Source: Alkaliphilus transvaalensis ATCC 700919 (lineage in GTDB: Bacteria; Bacillota; Clostridia; Peptostreptococcales; Natronincolaceae). From it: 64,000 nt of DNA. Numbering within the stretch: position 1 is the stretch's first letter; every line of letters starts with the position of its first letter. Shown piece after piece: positions 1 to 7,332 of this stretch. The position numbers and the translations under genes are program-made. The stretch is taken from contig NZ_JHYF01000001.1 of NCBI RefSeq assembly GCF_000621485.1, positions 310,001-374,000 of the forward strand, in the 5' to 3' direction. The notes under the pieces are model-generated. The model worked only from the letters and a program-made list of their open reading frames with translations, was not told where the DNA came from and did not search any database.

Positions 1-1
1 T

Positions 2-253
2 GATGGTATCATTACTGGTGCTAAAGTTGGTGACAACACTGAGACGCCAGGTCTTGGAACAAAAATTGCAGATGCTGCATTTATTAACCAGTTTTTAGAT
101 AAAGCTACTACAAATGAATTCCAAGTTACTAAAGATCCTCAAAGAGAAAATGATATTGAGACGGTTACTGGAGCTACAGTTTCTTCGGAGGCAGTTGCTA
201 GAGGTATAAACCGTTCTACTCAATTGTTTGAAGAAGTTTTGAAAAATCGCTAG
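2..253 (+). CDS. rnfG: RnfG, electron transport complex subunit G (3' end only)
   Basis: Only the last 83 codons are present; the gene begins before the window. RnfG is the membrane-anchored flavoprotein subunit of the Rnf complex, which couples ferredoxin oxidation and NAD+ reduction to ion export. The visible part is the end of the FMN-binding domain and contains ETVTGATVSS, the TGAT motif whose threonine carries covalently bound FMN in this family. The stop lies 16-19 bases before the rnfE start with an overlapping ribosome binding site, so the genes are one operon in the usual G-E-A-B order. Confidence 0.9.
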   Translation, partial: DGIITGAKVGDNTETPGLGTKIADAAFINQFLDKATTNEFQVTKDPQRENDIETVTGATVSSEAVARGINRSTQLFEEVLKNR

Positions 254-271
254 GTCGTCGGAGGTGAAATG

Positions 272-874
272 ATGAAGTTTGGTCGAATTTTTTCAAGAGG
301 TGTTATATTTGATAACCCTGTATTTGTACAATTATTAGGTATGTGTCCAACGTTAGCTGTTACTAACTCTGCTGAAAATGCTTTAGGTATGGGTTTAGCA
401 ACAACTTCAGTATTGATTGGTTCTAACTTAGTTATTTCTTTAGTAAAGAAGTTAATACCAAGTAAAATAAGAATACCATCCTACATTGTTATTATCGCAA
501 CCTTCGTTACGATTATAGGGATGTTAATGAAGGCTTTCTTACCAGATTTAGATAGAGCTTTAGGTATTTTTATTCCACTGATCGTAGTTAACTGTTTAAT
601 ATTAGCAAGGGCAGAATCTTTTGCATCAAAGCAATCAGGTTTACCTTCTATTATTGATGGTATCGGGATGGGAGTTGGATTTACTGTTGCTTTAGTAATC
701 TTAGGTAGTGTTAGAGAATTATTTGGTGCAGGAACAATCTTCGGTGTTACAATTTTAGGTTCTTTCTACGAGCCAGCAAGAGTTATGACATTAGCACCAG
801 GAGCTTTCTTAGCATTAGGTTTACTATTAGCACTATTTAATAAAATTACTTCTAAAGAATTAAATGAACTTTAA
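272..874 (+). CDS. rnfE: RnfE, electron transport complex subunit E
   Basis: About 200 residues, almost wholly hydrophobic, with roughly six membrane segments. Motifs NPVFVQLLGMCPTLAVTNSA near the N-terminus and PLIVVNCLILARAE in the middle are typical of the RnfE/NqrD family, which forms the ion-conducting membrane core with RnfA and RnfD. Two ATG codons sit side by side (269 and 272); the second is better spaced from GGAGGTG at 260-266, so it is used here. It lies between rnfG and rnfA. The family has a conserved internal pseudo-symmetry with RnfA, and the similar NCxxL segments of both proteins are visible. Confidence 0.93.
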   Translation: MKFGRIFSRGVIFDNPVFVQLLGMCPTLAVTNSAENALGMGLATTSVLIGSNLVISLVKKLIPSKIRIPSYIVIIATFVTIIGMLMKAFLPDLDRALGIFIPLIVVNCLILARAESFASKQSGLPSIIDGIGMGVGFTVALVILGSVRELFGAGTIFGVTILGSFYEPARVMTLAPGAFLALGLLLALFNKITSKELNEL

Positions 875-887
875 GGAGGTGTAGGCG

Positions 888-1469
888 TTGTCAGTTTCTT
901 CGATATTTTTAATATTAGTTAGTTCTATATTAGTAAATAACTTTATTCTATCAAGATTCTTAGGAATCTGTCCCTTCTTTGGAGTTTCTAAACAGGTAGA
1001 AACTGCCTTTGGAATGGGTATGGCTGTTACTTTCGTTATGGCCTTAGCTTCTATGATGACTTATATCATTCAAAATCAAATTCTAAAGCGATTTGACTTA
1101 GAATATTTACAAACAATAGCGTTTATTCTAGTAATTGCAGCATTAGTTCAATTTGTAGAGATGGTAATCGAAAAAACCAGTCCTACACTGTACCAATCTT
1201 TAGGGGTTTTCCTACCTCTAATTACAACAAACTGTGCAGTTTTAGGATTAACTATCTTAAATATCCAATTAGATTACAATATTATCGAAACGATGATTCA
1301 TGCAATTGGTGCAGCAATTGGGTTTTCGTTAGCTATTGTATTATTTGCAGCTATCCGAGAAAGATTAGAGCTGTATGATGTACCAGAAGTATTCAAAGGT
1401 TTTCCAATTGCCTTAATTACAGCAAGTTTAATGTCGTTAGCCTTCTTAGGTTTCAGTGGACTTGTGTAA
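888..1469 (+). CDS. rnfA: RnfA, electron transport complex subunit A
   Basis: A 193-residue membrane protein with six predicted helices and the RnfA/NqrE signatures [18 protein letters not shown] near the N-terminus and [12 protein letters not shown] near residue 115. In the family the two conserved cysteines (here in GICPF and TNCAV) hold an intramembrane [2Fe-2S] cluster together with RnfE. The start is TTG at 888, supported by AAGGAGGTG at 873-881. It starts 13 bases after rnfE and is followed 12 bases later by rnfB. Confidence 0.94.
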   Translation: MSVSSIFLILVSSILVNNFILSRFLGICPFFGVSKQVETAFGMGMAVTFVMALASMMTYIIQNQILKRFDLEYLQTIAFILVIAALVQFVEMVIEKTSPTLYQSLGVFLPLITTNCAVLGLTILNIQLDYNIIETMIHAIGAAIGFSLAIVLFAAIRERLELYDVPEVFKGFPIALITASLMSLAFLGFSGLV

Positions 1470-1481
1470 AGGAGTGATCAG

Positions 1482-2318
1482 ATGAATATTCAACAAGTGA
1501 TTGTACTACCAATCGTGAGTTTAGGTGGAATGGGACTTCTTTTCGGAGCAGGACTTGCCTATGCATCAAAGAAATTTGGTACTGAGGTAGACCCTAAACT
1601 ATTATTAATTAGAGATGCGTTACCAGGAGCTAACTGTGGTGGTTGTGGCGTTCCTGGATGTGATAGTTTTGCTAAAGCAGTATTTGAAGGTAAACTTCCT
1701 GTAAATGGATGTCCTGTTGGTGGTGCTGAATGTGCCAGTGCATTGGCTAAGATTATGGGAGTAGAAGAAACAGAATCAGTTAAGACGGTTGCTAAAGTTA
1801 TTTGTAATGGGACTACAACTAAGTGTAAAGAGCGATTTGAATATAAGGGAGTACAAGATTGTGTCGCTGCTTCAATGGTTGGTGGCGGAAGCAAATCTTG
1901 TGAATATGGTTGCTTAGGATTAGGAACTTGTGTTAGAGCGTGTCCATTTGATGCTATTGAAATTGTTGATGGAAGAATCGCTAAGATCATTCCAGAAAAA
2001 TGTACAGCATGTGGAAAATGTGTTGAAGTTTGTCCTAAGAAAGTTATAGACATGGTTCCTTATGACCAAGATGTAGTGATTGCTTGTAATAACAAAGAAG
2101 TTGGTAAAGTTGTAAGACAAAAATGTAGCGTAGGATGTATAGCATGTAAGATTTGTGTTAAATCATGTCCTCACGAAGCTATTGATTTTGAAAATAACTT
2201 AGCCTTCATCAACTATGATAAATGTACTAATTGCTTTGTTTGTGTTGAAAAATGCCCAACTAAAGCAATCGAAGGTAATTATGAAAGAAGAGACATGCAA
2301 AAGAAGGATGTAATCTAA
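1482..2318 (+). CDS. rnfB: RnfB, electron transport complex iron-sulfur subunit B
   Basis: 278 residues. Residues 7-28 form one membrane anchor. A 4Fe-4S domain of the RnfB type follows, with Cys52, Cys55, Cys60 and a fourth near 77 (NCGGCGVPGC). Then come ferredoxin-like modules with CxxCxxCxxxC spacing or variants of it around residues 135-265 (for example CTACGKCVEVCP and CTNCFVCVEKCP). RnfB is thought to accept electrons from reduced ferredoxin and pass them into the complex. It is the last gene of the operon: a strong hairpin with a T-run starts 17 bases after the stop. Confidence 0.94.
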   Translation: MNIQQVIVLPIVSLGGMGLLFGAGLAYASKKFGTEVDPKLLLIRDALPGANCGGCGVPGCDSFAKAVFEGKLPVNGCPVGGAECASALAKIMGVEETESVKTVAKVICNGTTTKCKERFEYKGVQDCVAASMVGGGSKSCEYGCLGLGTCVRACPFDAIEIVDGRIAKIIPEKCTACGKCVEVCPKKVIDMVPYDQDVVIACNNKEVGKVVRQKCSVGCIACKICVKSCPHEAIDFENNLAFINYDKCTNCFVCVEKCPTKAIEGNYERRDMQKKDVI

Positions 2319-2334
2319 TTTCATCAATGATAGA

Positions 2335-2377
2335 GATAAAAGAGTTTTCATAATGGAAACTCTTTTATCTGTTTTTG
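2335..2377 (+). terminator. Rho-independent terminator after rnfB
   Basis: GATAAAAGAGTTTTC (2335-2349) pairs with GAAACTCTTTTATC (2356-2369) around a 6-base loop, leaving one unpaired T, and is followed by TGTTTTTG. It closes the rnf operon. The rest of the gap up to 2744 holds no credible gene; the reading frame around 2375-2605 has no ribosome binding site and an unstructured composition. Confidence 0.85.
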
Positions 2378-2630
2378 ATAACTTTATTAAATATATTTAA
2401 TAAAATACAAATGGCAATGATTAGAATTCTAATAATTACTACTTGTAAGTTGTTTCCTTTAATGATAAACTTTAATGGATTATGTGAATTTATTGCCATA
2501 GGAAAGTTTCAGAAAAGGAATGATTTGTACCCTGCAAAAAATAGAATTTTTTCGAAGTATATATATGCATTATATAAGGGGAAATTTGGAATATATATGC
2601 TATAAATTTTTGATAGAAAAGTTATATTTA

Positions 2631-2659
2631 TTGCACATTCTATGTTAAAATATTATATA
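2631..2659 (+). promoter_or_regulatory. Possible sigma-A promoter for the 2745-4126 gene block
   Basis: TTGCAC (2631-2636), a 17-base spacer and TATATA (2654-2659) lie in very AT-rich DNA 86 bases before the next gene. The -35 box matches consensus at four of six positions. The call is by eye and moderate. Confidence 0.4.
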
Positions 2660-2744
2660 AAGTGTTCTATAATATATACTAATCTATAGAGCCCTTAAAG
2701 CAAAAAAATCCAGTTCAATAGTCAGTTAGAAAAGGGTGATGTAA

Positions 2745-3263
2745 ATGAATACAAAAAAACTAACACATTTAGCAATGCTTACTGCATTAGGGTTAGCCCT
2801 ACATGTGATCGAAAATTTTATACCAAATCCATTTATGGGAATTGCTCCAGGGGCTAAGCTTGGTTTAGCAAATATTATTGGATTAATCACATTAGTTTTG
2901 TTTGGTTTTAAATATGCCTTAAGCGTAAATCTTCTACGGTGTTTTTTGGGTGGACTAGCTACAGGTGCAGTTAGTTCTATGATGTATAGTATGGCAGGTG
3001 CCATTGTTAGTACCATTTTAATGTATTTAGTTTATAGATATTTAAGTAAATATTTCAGTTTGGTTGGGGTAAGTGTTTTTGGAGCTTTAGGCCATAATAT
3101 TGCTCAGCTAACAGTTGCTAGTTTGTTAATTAGCAACCCACGAATCTTTATTTATTTGCCAGTACTAATGATGGCAAGTATTTTTACTGGGATTTTTATT
3201 GGTCTTACAGCAAACTTTACAATATCAAAAACAGGTCATTTAAATGAAGTAATTGGGACATAA
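2745..3263 (+). CDS. Gx transporter family protein (heptaprenyl diphosphate synthase component I-like membrane protein)
   Basis: 172 residues with about five membrane helices. It matches the family often annotated as heptaprenyl diphosphate synthase component I or Gx transporter: an N-terminal LTALGLALHVIENFIP segment, then GAKLGLANIIGLITL, then GLATGAVSSMMYSMAGAI. The family resembles substrate-binding S components of ECF transporters; the substrate is unknown. In Clostridia it usually sits just downstream of rnf genes, as here. The start is supported by AAAAGGGTGAT eight bases upstream. Confidence 0.75.
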   Translation: MNTKKLTHLAMLTALGLALHVIENFIPNPFMGIAPGAKLGLANIIGLITLVLFGFKYALSVNLLRCFLGGLATGAVSSMMYSMAGAIVSTILMYLVYRYLSKYFSLVGVSVFGALGHNIAQLTVASLLISNPRIFIYLPVLMMASIFTGIFIGLTANFTISKTGHLNEVIGT

Positions 3264-3284
3264 TTTACTTTAGGAGGACACAAA

Positions 3285-3533
3285 ATGAGTAAGTACAAAA
3301 ATCCTTGGCTATTATTACTTTTGTTAGTGACGGGAGTAGTTATAGGCAGCTTAATTGGCACTTCTTTAGGGAATGTATTGCCATTGCTTTCCTATGGGCC
3401 AGGTCCATTAGGACTAAGAAATTTAGAAGTGAATTTAGGTGTAATTTACTTTCATGTGACTATGCTTATTGAAATTAATGTTGCCAGTTTAGTGGGACTC
3501 CTTTTGGCAGTTCTAATATTCAATAGATTGTAG
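3285..3533 (+). CDS. DUF4321 small membrane protein
   Basis: 82 residues with a hydrophobic helix at residues 8-30 and another at 60-80, separated by a short loop with YGPGPLGLRNLEVNLGVIYF. The length, the two-helix plan and the GPLGL/DL-type loop match the DUF4321 family, found in Clostridia next to maf and mre genes. No function is known. It lies between the Gx protein and maf, with 21- and 8-base gaps, so the three are probably cotranscribed. Confidence 0.7.
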   Translation: MSKYKNPWLLLLLLVTGVVIGSLIGTSLGNVLPLLSYGPGPLGLRNLEVNLGVIYFHVTMLIEINVASLVGLLLAVLIFNRL

Positions 3534-3541
3534 GTGGATTA

Positions 3542-4126
3542 ATGACAAAATTGATATTGGCATCAAATTCTCCCAGGAGAAAGGAACTATTAACTAACTT
3601 AGGTGTTAAATTCGATGTGGTTGCAAAAGAAGTTGATGAAATTAAAGAAGTTGATTATGATCCCTATAAGCTTGCCTGTGAAAACGCTTTTAGGAAAGCG
3701 CAGGCAGTATTAACTGATGTAAATGAAGAGTCTATTATTATAGCAGCAGACACCATTGTGTATCATCAAGGGATATTGGGTAAGCCAGCCAATGAAGGTG
3801 AAGCTTATGACATGCTTAAATCACTTTCTGCCACAGTTCATGAAGTAATAACTGCTTTTGCTGTGGTGGAATATCCATCTAATAAAAAGATTCTTTCATC
3901 TGAGACTACTAAAGTCTATTTTAAAGAGTTAAATCATGATGAAATTATGTCCTATATTCGCTCTGGTGAGCCGATGGATAAAGCAGGGGCATATGGGATT
4001 CAAGGAAAGGCATCTTTATTTGTGGAGAAAATAGAAGGTGATTATTTTAATGTCGTAGGATTACCTTTATTTAAAATAGAAGAAACATTAAGAAAAGAGT
4101 TTGAGAAAAGTTTATTAAATTATTAA
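3542..4126 (+). CDS. maf: Maf nucleoside triphosphate pyrophosphatase
   Basis: 194 residues, the full family length. The N-terminal signature LASNSPRRKELL (residues 5-16) and the catalytic IIAADTIV segment near residue 67 are present, as is GEPMDKAGAYGIQG near 145, typical of the Maf dTTP/UTP pyrophosphatase branch. The enzyme hydrolyses non-canonical or modified nucleotides to monophosphates and has been linked to septum formation in Bacillus. It is upstream of radC-mreBCD, as in most Firmicutes. Confidence 0.93.
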   Translation: MTKLILASNSPRRKELLTNLGVKFDVVAKEVDEIKEVDYDPYKLACENAFRKAQAVLTDVNEESIIIAADTIVYHQGILGKPANEGEAYDMLKSLSATVHEVITAFAVVEYPSNKKILSSETTKVYFKELNHDEIMSYIRSGEPMDKAGAYGIQGKASLFVEKIEGDYFNVVGLPLFKIEETLRKEFEKSLLNY

Positions 4127-4197
4127 TTTTGCATTTTATTTTAAATAATTGGAATAAACTAATCGAATAAATTATATGTATGGTTGGGTGAAAAGGA

Positions 4198-4893
4198 ATG
4201 GGAATAGAAGGGTATACTACAATTAAGAAGATGCCACAGGACGAGAGACCAAGGGAAAAATTACTAAAATATGGAGTTAGAAAACTATCTAACGCCGAAC
4301 TTTTGGCAATACTTTTATCAACGGGAACGAAAGATCAATCTGCTTTAGGTTTAGCAGAAAACATCTTAAGCTTTAGCCAAGAAGGATTACGATTTTTAAC
4401 AGATGGAACAGTAGAAGAATTAAGTCAAATAAAGGGAATTGGTTTAGCTAAATCATCTCAATTAATTGCTGCTGTCGAGTTAGGCAAACGTATAGCTTTG
4501 GCAACAAAGGCTAATAATTATAAAATAAAGGGACCAGATGATGTAAGTAACCTGCTAATGGAAGAAATGCGCTACTTGAAAAAGGAACATTTCAATATAA
4601 TTTTACTAAACACAAAAAATGAAGTGATAGCTGTAGAAAACATCTCAATTGGAAGTTTAAATGCATCAATAGTTCACCCGAGGGAGGTTTTTGTCAGGGC
4701 TATCAAAAGAAGTAGCTCATCAATTATTTTGGCCCATAATCATCCAAGTGGTGACCCAAGGCCGAGTAATGAAGATATTAAAATAACCCAAAGATTACAA
4801 GAAGCGGGAAAACTTATTGGTATAACAGTCCTAGATCATATTATTGTGGGAGATGGCAATTATTACAGTTTAAAAGAGAATGATTTAATGTAG
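4198..4893 (+). CDS. radC: RadC family JAB-domain protein
   Basis: 231 residues. An N-terminal UPF0758 region with a helix-hairpin-helix-like [19 protein letters not shown] (about residues 80-98) precedes a JAB1/MPN metalloprotease-like domain with [14 protein letters not shown] at about 180-193, containing the HxH...D zinc-site residues. Despite the historic name, a role in DNA repair is not established. It lies 16 bases before mreB, a neighbourhood conserved in Firmicutes. The upstream ribosome binding site is weak (GGTTGGGTG). Confidence 0.93.
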   Translation: MGIEGYTTIKKMPQDERPREKLLKYGVRKLSNAELLAILLSTGTKDQSALGLAENILSFSQEGLRFLTDGTVEELSQIKGIGLAKSSQLIAAVELGKRIALATKANNYKIKGPDDVSNLLMEEMRYLKKEHFNIILLNTKNEVIAVENISIGSLNASIVHPREVFVRAIKRSSSSIILAHNHPSGDPRPSNEDIKITQRLQEAGKLIGITVLDHIIVGDGNYYSLKENDLM

Positions 4894-4909
4894 AGGAAGG
4901 AGCAGTATA

Positions 4910-5941
4910 ATGGGCATATTTAAATTCTTTTCAAAGGATATGGGTATAGACTTAGGAACAGCAAATACATTAGTTTATGTGAATGGTAAGGGGATTGTTT
5001 TAAGAGAACCTTCCGTAGTTGCGATACAAAGTGAGACTAAAACTGTTTTAGCAGTTGGAGAAGATGCTAAAAAGATGATAGGAAGAACTCCAGGGAATAT
5101 TCGAGCAATAAGACCAATGAAGGATGGTGTAATTGCTGATTTCGATGTAACACAAAGTATGTTAAAATATTTTATTAGAAAAGCTTATTCAAGAAAAACA
5201 TTAGTTCAACCAAGGGTAGTTGTCTGTGTGCCTTCAGGGGTTACTGAAGTTGAGAAAAGAGCTGTTGAAGAAGCTGCTTATCAAGCAGGAGCAAGGGAAG
5301 CCTTTTTAATAGAAGAGCCTATGGCAGCCGCTATAGGAGCAGGTTTACCAGTTGCCGAGCCAACAGGTAGCATGGTTGTAGATATTGGTGGTGGAACCAC
5401 TGAAGTTGCTATTATTTCCCTAGGTGGTATTGTTACCGCTAAGTCCATTAGAGTAGGTGGCGATGAGTTAGACGAATCGATCATTAACTACATCAAGAGG
5501 GAGTACAATTTAATGATTGGTGAACGTACGGCAGAAGAAATAAAAATTACCGTTGGCTCTGCTTTTCCAAAAGTAAAGGAAGAGAAGATGTTAATAAGAG
5601 GTAGAGATTTAGTATCTGGTTTACCAAAGACTTTAGAAATAACTTCAAAAGAGATTATGGAGGCCCTTAAAGAGCCAGTGAGTCAAATTATTGATGCAAT
5701 AAAGTATACATTAGAAAAAACACCACCGGAGTTAGCTGCTGATATTATGGAAATTGGCATTATGTTAACTGGTGGAGGGGCTTTACTAGATGGATTAGAT
5801 AAACTAGTAAAAAATGAAACGGGAATGCCTGTAAGAATAGCTGAAGAACCTCTAGATTGTGTTGTACTTGGAACAGGTAAAACAATTGAAGATTTAGATG
5901 CTTTAAAGAACGTACTAATTACTCCCAAGAAACTAGGATAG
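4910..5941 (+). CDS. mreB: MreB rod-shape-determining actin homologue
   Basis: 343 residues. Actin-fold nucleotide motifs are clear: phosphate-1 [11 protein letters not shown] near the N-terminus, phosphate-2 [13 protein letters not shown] near residue 162, and the adenosine motif [13 protein letters not shown] near 287. MreB polymerises under the membrane and guides the elongasome. It is followed by mreC, mreD and mrdA at gaps of about 15-21 bases, forming one cell-wall elongation operon with radC. Confidence 0.97.
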   Translation: MGIFKFFSKDMGIDLGTANTLVYVNGKGIVLREPSVVAIQSETKTVLAVGEDAKKMIGRTPGNIRAIRPMKDGVIADFDVTQSMLKYFIRKAYSRKTLVQPRVVVCVPSGVTEVEKRAVEEAAYQAGAREAFLIEEPMAAAIGAGLPVAEPTGSMVVDIGGGTTEVAIISLGGIVTAKSIRVGGDELDESIINYIKREYNLMIGERTAEEIKITVGSAFPKVKEEKMLIRGRDLVSGLPKTLEITSKEIMEALKEPVSQIIDAIKYTLEKTPPELAADIMEIGIMLTGGGALLDGLDKLVKNETGMPVRIAEEPLDCVVLGTGKTIEDLDALKNVLITPKKLG

Positions 5942-5956
5942 AGTGGGTGATTACTG

Positions 5957-6802
5957 ATGGGTAAAAGGGGTGCTAACAAAGATCGCTCTGCCATAGTGGT
6001 TGCTATTATAGCTATTATACTCATTATTATTATGGGTGTAACTGCTGGACAGAGGGAAGAGATAACTGTTGTTGAAAAATGGGTGGGGAATATTATTTCC
6101 CCTGTTCAACAGGTGATAAATACTGGTGTCACCACAGTCGGTGATGGTTTTATTTCAGTATTTAGTGTTTCAAAAATTAAACGAGAAAATGATGAATTAA
6201 GATCACAAGTAGAAGAGTTGGAATCAGAAGTAATTACTACCCGTTTAAATCGTGATGAATTAGAAGAGTTGAGGGAATTAAGATATGCTCTAAATTTCTT
6301 AGATGAAGAAGCTGAATTTGACACAATTGTAGCCGACGTTATAGGAAAGACACCTGGCAACTGGTTTAATACTTTTACAATTAATGCTGGAGAGCAACAT
6401 GGCATATCAAATGAAAGTATTATAGTAGCTTCTAATGGTTTAGTAGGAAGAGTATTTGAGACAGGCGGAAATTGGGCTAAAGTTGTATCGATCATTGATA
6501 ACAACAGTTCAGTAAGTTTCCAAGTATTAAGAGATGGCGATTCTCAAGGGATTGTATCGGGAAGTATTAGTAATGATCTAACTGGATATTTATTTGATGC
6601 AATGGCAGATGTTGTGATCGGTGATAAGCTTATTACTTCTGGCTTAGGAACGTTTCCTCGAGGGATTCCTATCGGTGAAGTTGTCGATGTCTCTAGATCA
6701 GCCGATCAACTATTAAAGACCATAACCGTTGAACCAGCAGTAAACTTTAAGAGGATTAGGAAAGTCATGGTAATGACACCTAACTTCACTTATGAACAAT
6801 AA
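5957..6802 (+). CDS. mreC: MreC rod-shape-determining protein
   Basis: 281 residues. A short basic N-terminus leads to one membrane helix (residues 11-30), then a coiled coil around 68-112 rich in E, L and R, then the beta-rich extracytoplasmic MreC domain with GISNESIIVASNGLVGRVFE near 150. MreC bridges MreB inside to PBP2/RodA outside. It sits between mreB and mreD. Confidence 0.95.
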   Translation: MGKRGANKDRSAIVVAIIAIILIIIMGVTAGQREEITVVEKWVGNIISPVQQVINTGVTTVGDGFISVFSVSKIKRENDELRSQVEELESEVITTRLNRDELEELRELRYALNFLDEEAEFDTIVADVIGKTPGNWFNTFTINAGEQHGISNESIIVASNGLVGRVFETGGNWAKVVSIIDNNSSVSFQVLRDGDSQGIVSGSISNDLTGYLFDAMADVVIGDKLITSGLGTFPRGIPIGEVVDVSRSADQLLKTITVEPAVNFKRIRKVMVMTPNFTYEQ

Positions 6803-6816
6803 AAGGGGAAAGTAAA

Positions 6817-7311
6817 GTGAAGAGTATTGTCATTGGAATGATCATTATTGTTAATTTAATATTACAATCCACACTATTTCAGTACTTTAAGATTTTTGAT
6901 GTGCTACCCAGTACTGGACTTATTTTGGTAATATCCTTCTCCATTTACAGCGGAAAGTATAAAGGCGCTGTAATTGGATTTTTTGTAGGTATTTTACAGG
7001 ATATTATGTTTGGTCGAGTTATTGGATTAAATGCTTTGGTCTTTATGCTTACAGGCTATGTGGTTGGATTAATTAATCGTAAGGTATTTAAGGACAATTT
7101 ATTAATCCCTTTTGCCCTTACTGCATTAGCCACAGTATTTTACGAAGGTGTTAATATGCTATTTATCTATCTATTGGGTTATAGAATAGAGCTATTAAAT
7201 ATCTTTAAGAAAATGTTAGTAGTAGAAGTGTTGTATAATTCTATTTTTTCCGTTTTTATTTATATTTATGTATCTAAATTATTTCAATCTAGATTAATGA
7301 AAAGAAGGTAA
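6817..7311 (+). CDS. mreD: MreD rod-shape-determining membrane protein
   Basis: 164 residues, about five membrane helices, usual MreD length. The start is GTG at 6817 with GGGGAAAG upstream. The segment GAVIGFFVGILQDIMFGRVIG near residue 50-70 is typical of the family. It lies between mreC and the PBP2 gene; MreD is an integral part of the elongasome and modulates the effect of MreC on PBP2. Confidence 0.92.
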   Translation: MKSIVIGMIIIVNLILQSTLFQYFKIFDVLPSTGLILVISFSIYSGKYKGAVIGFFVGILQDIMFGRVIGLNALVFMLTGYVVGLINRKVFKDNLLIPFALTALATVFYEGVNMLFIYLLGYRIELLNIFKKMLVVEVLYNSIFSVFIYIYVSKLFQSRLMKRR

Positions 7312-7332
7312 CGTGAGGTAGGTGGGGTGTCT

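Noticed and set aside
1559-2053. Long - strand frame opposite rnfB
   Set aside because: It is a shadow of the rnfB codons (cysteine-rich frame read backwards); no ribosome binding site.
2375-2605. 76-codon reading frame after rnfB
   Set aside because: It begins at TTG right after a terminator, lacks a ribosome binding site and looks like random AT-rich translation.
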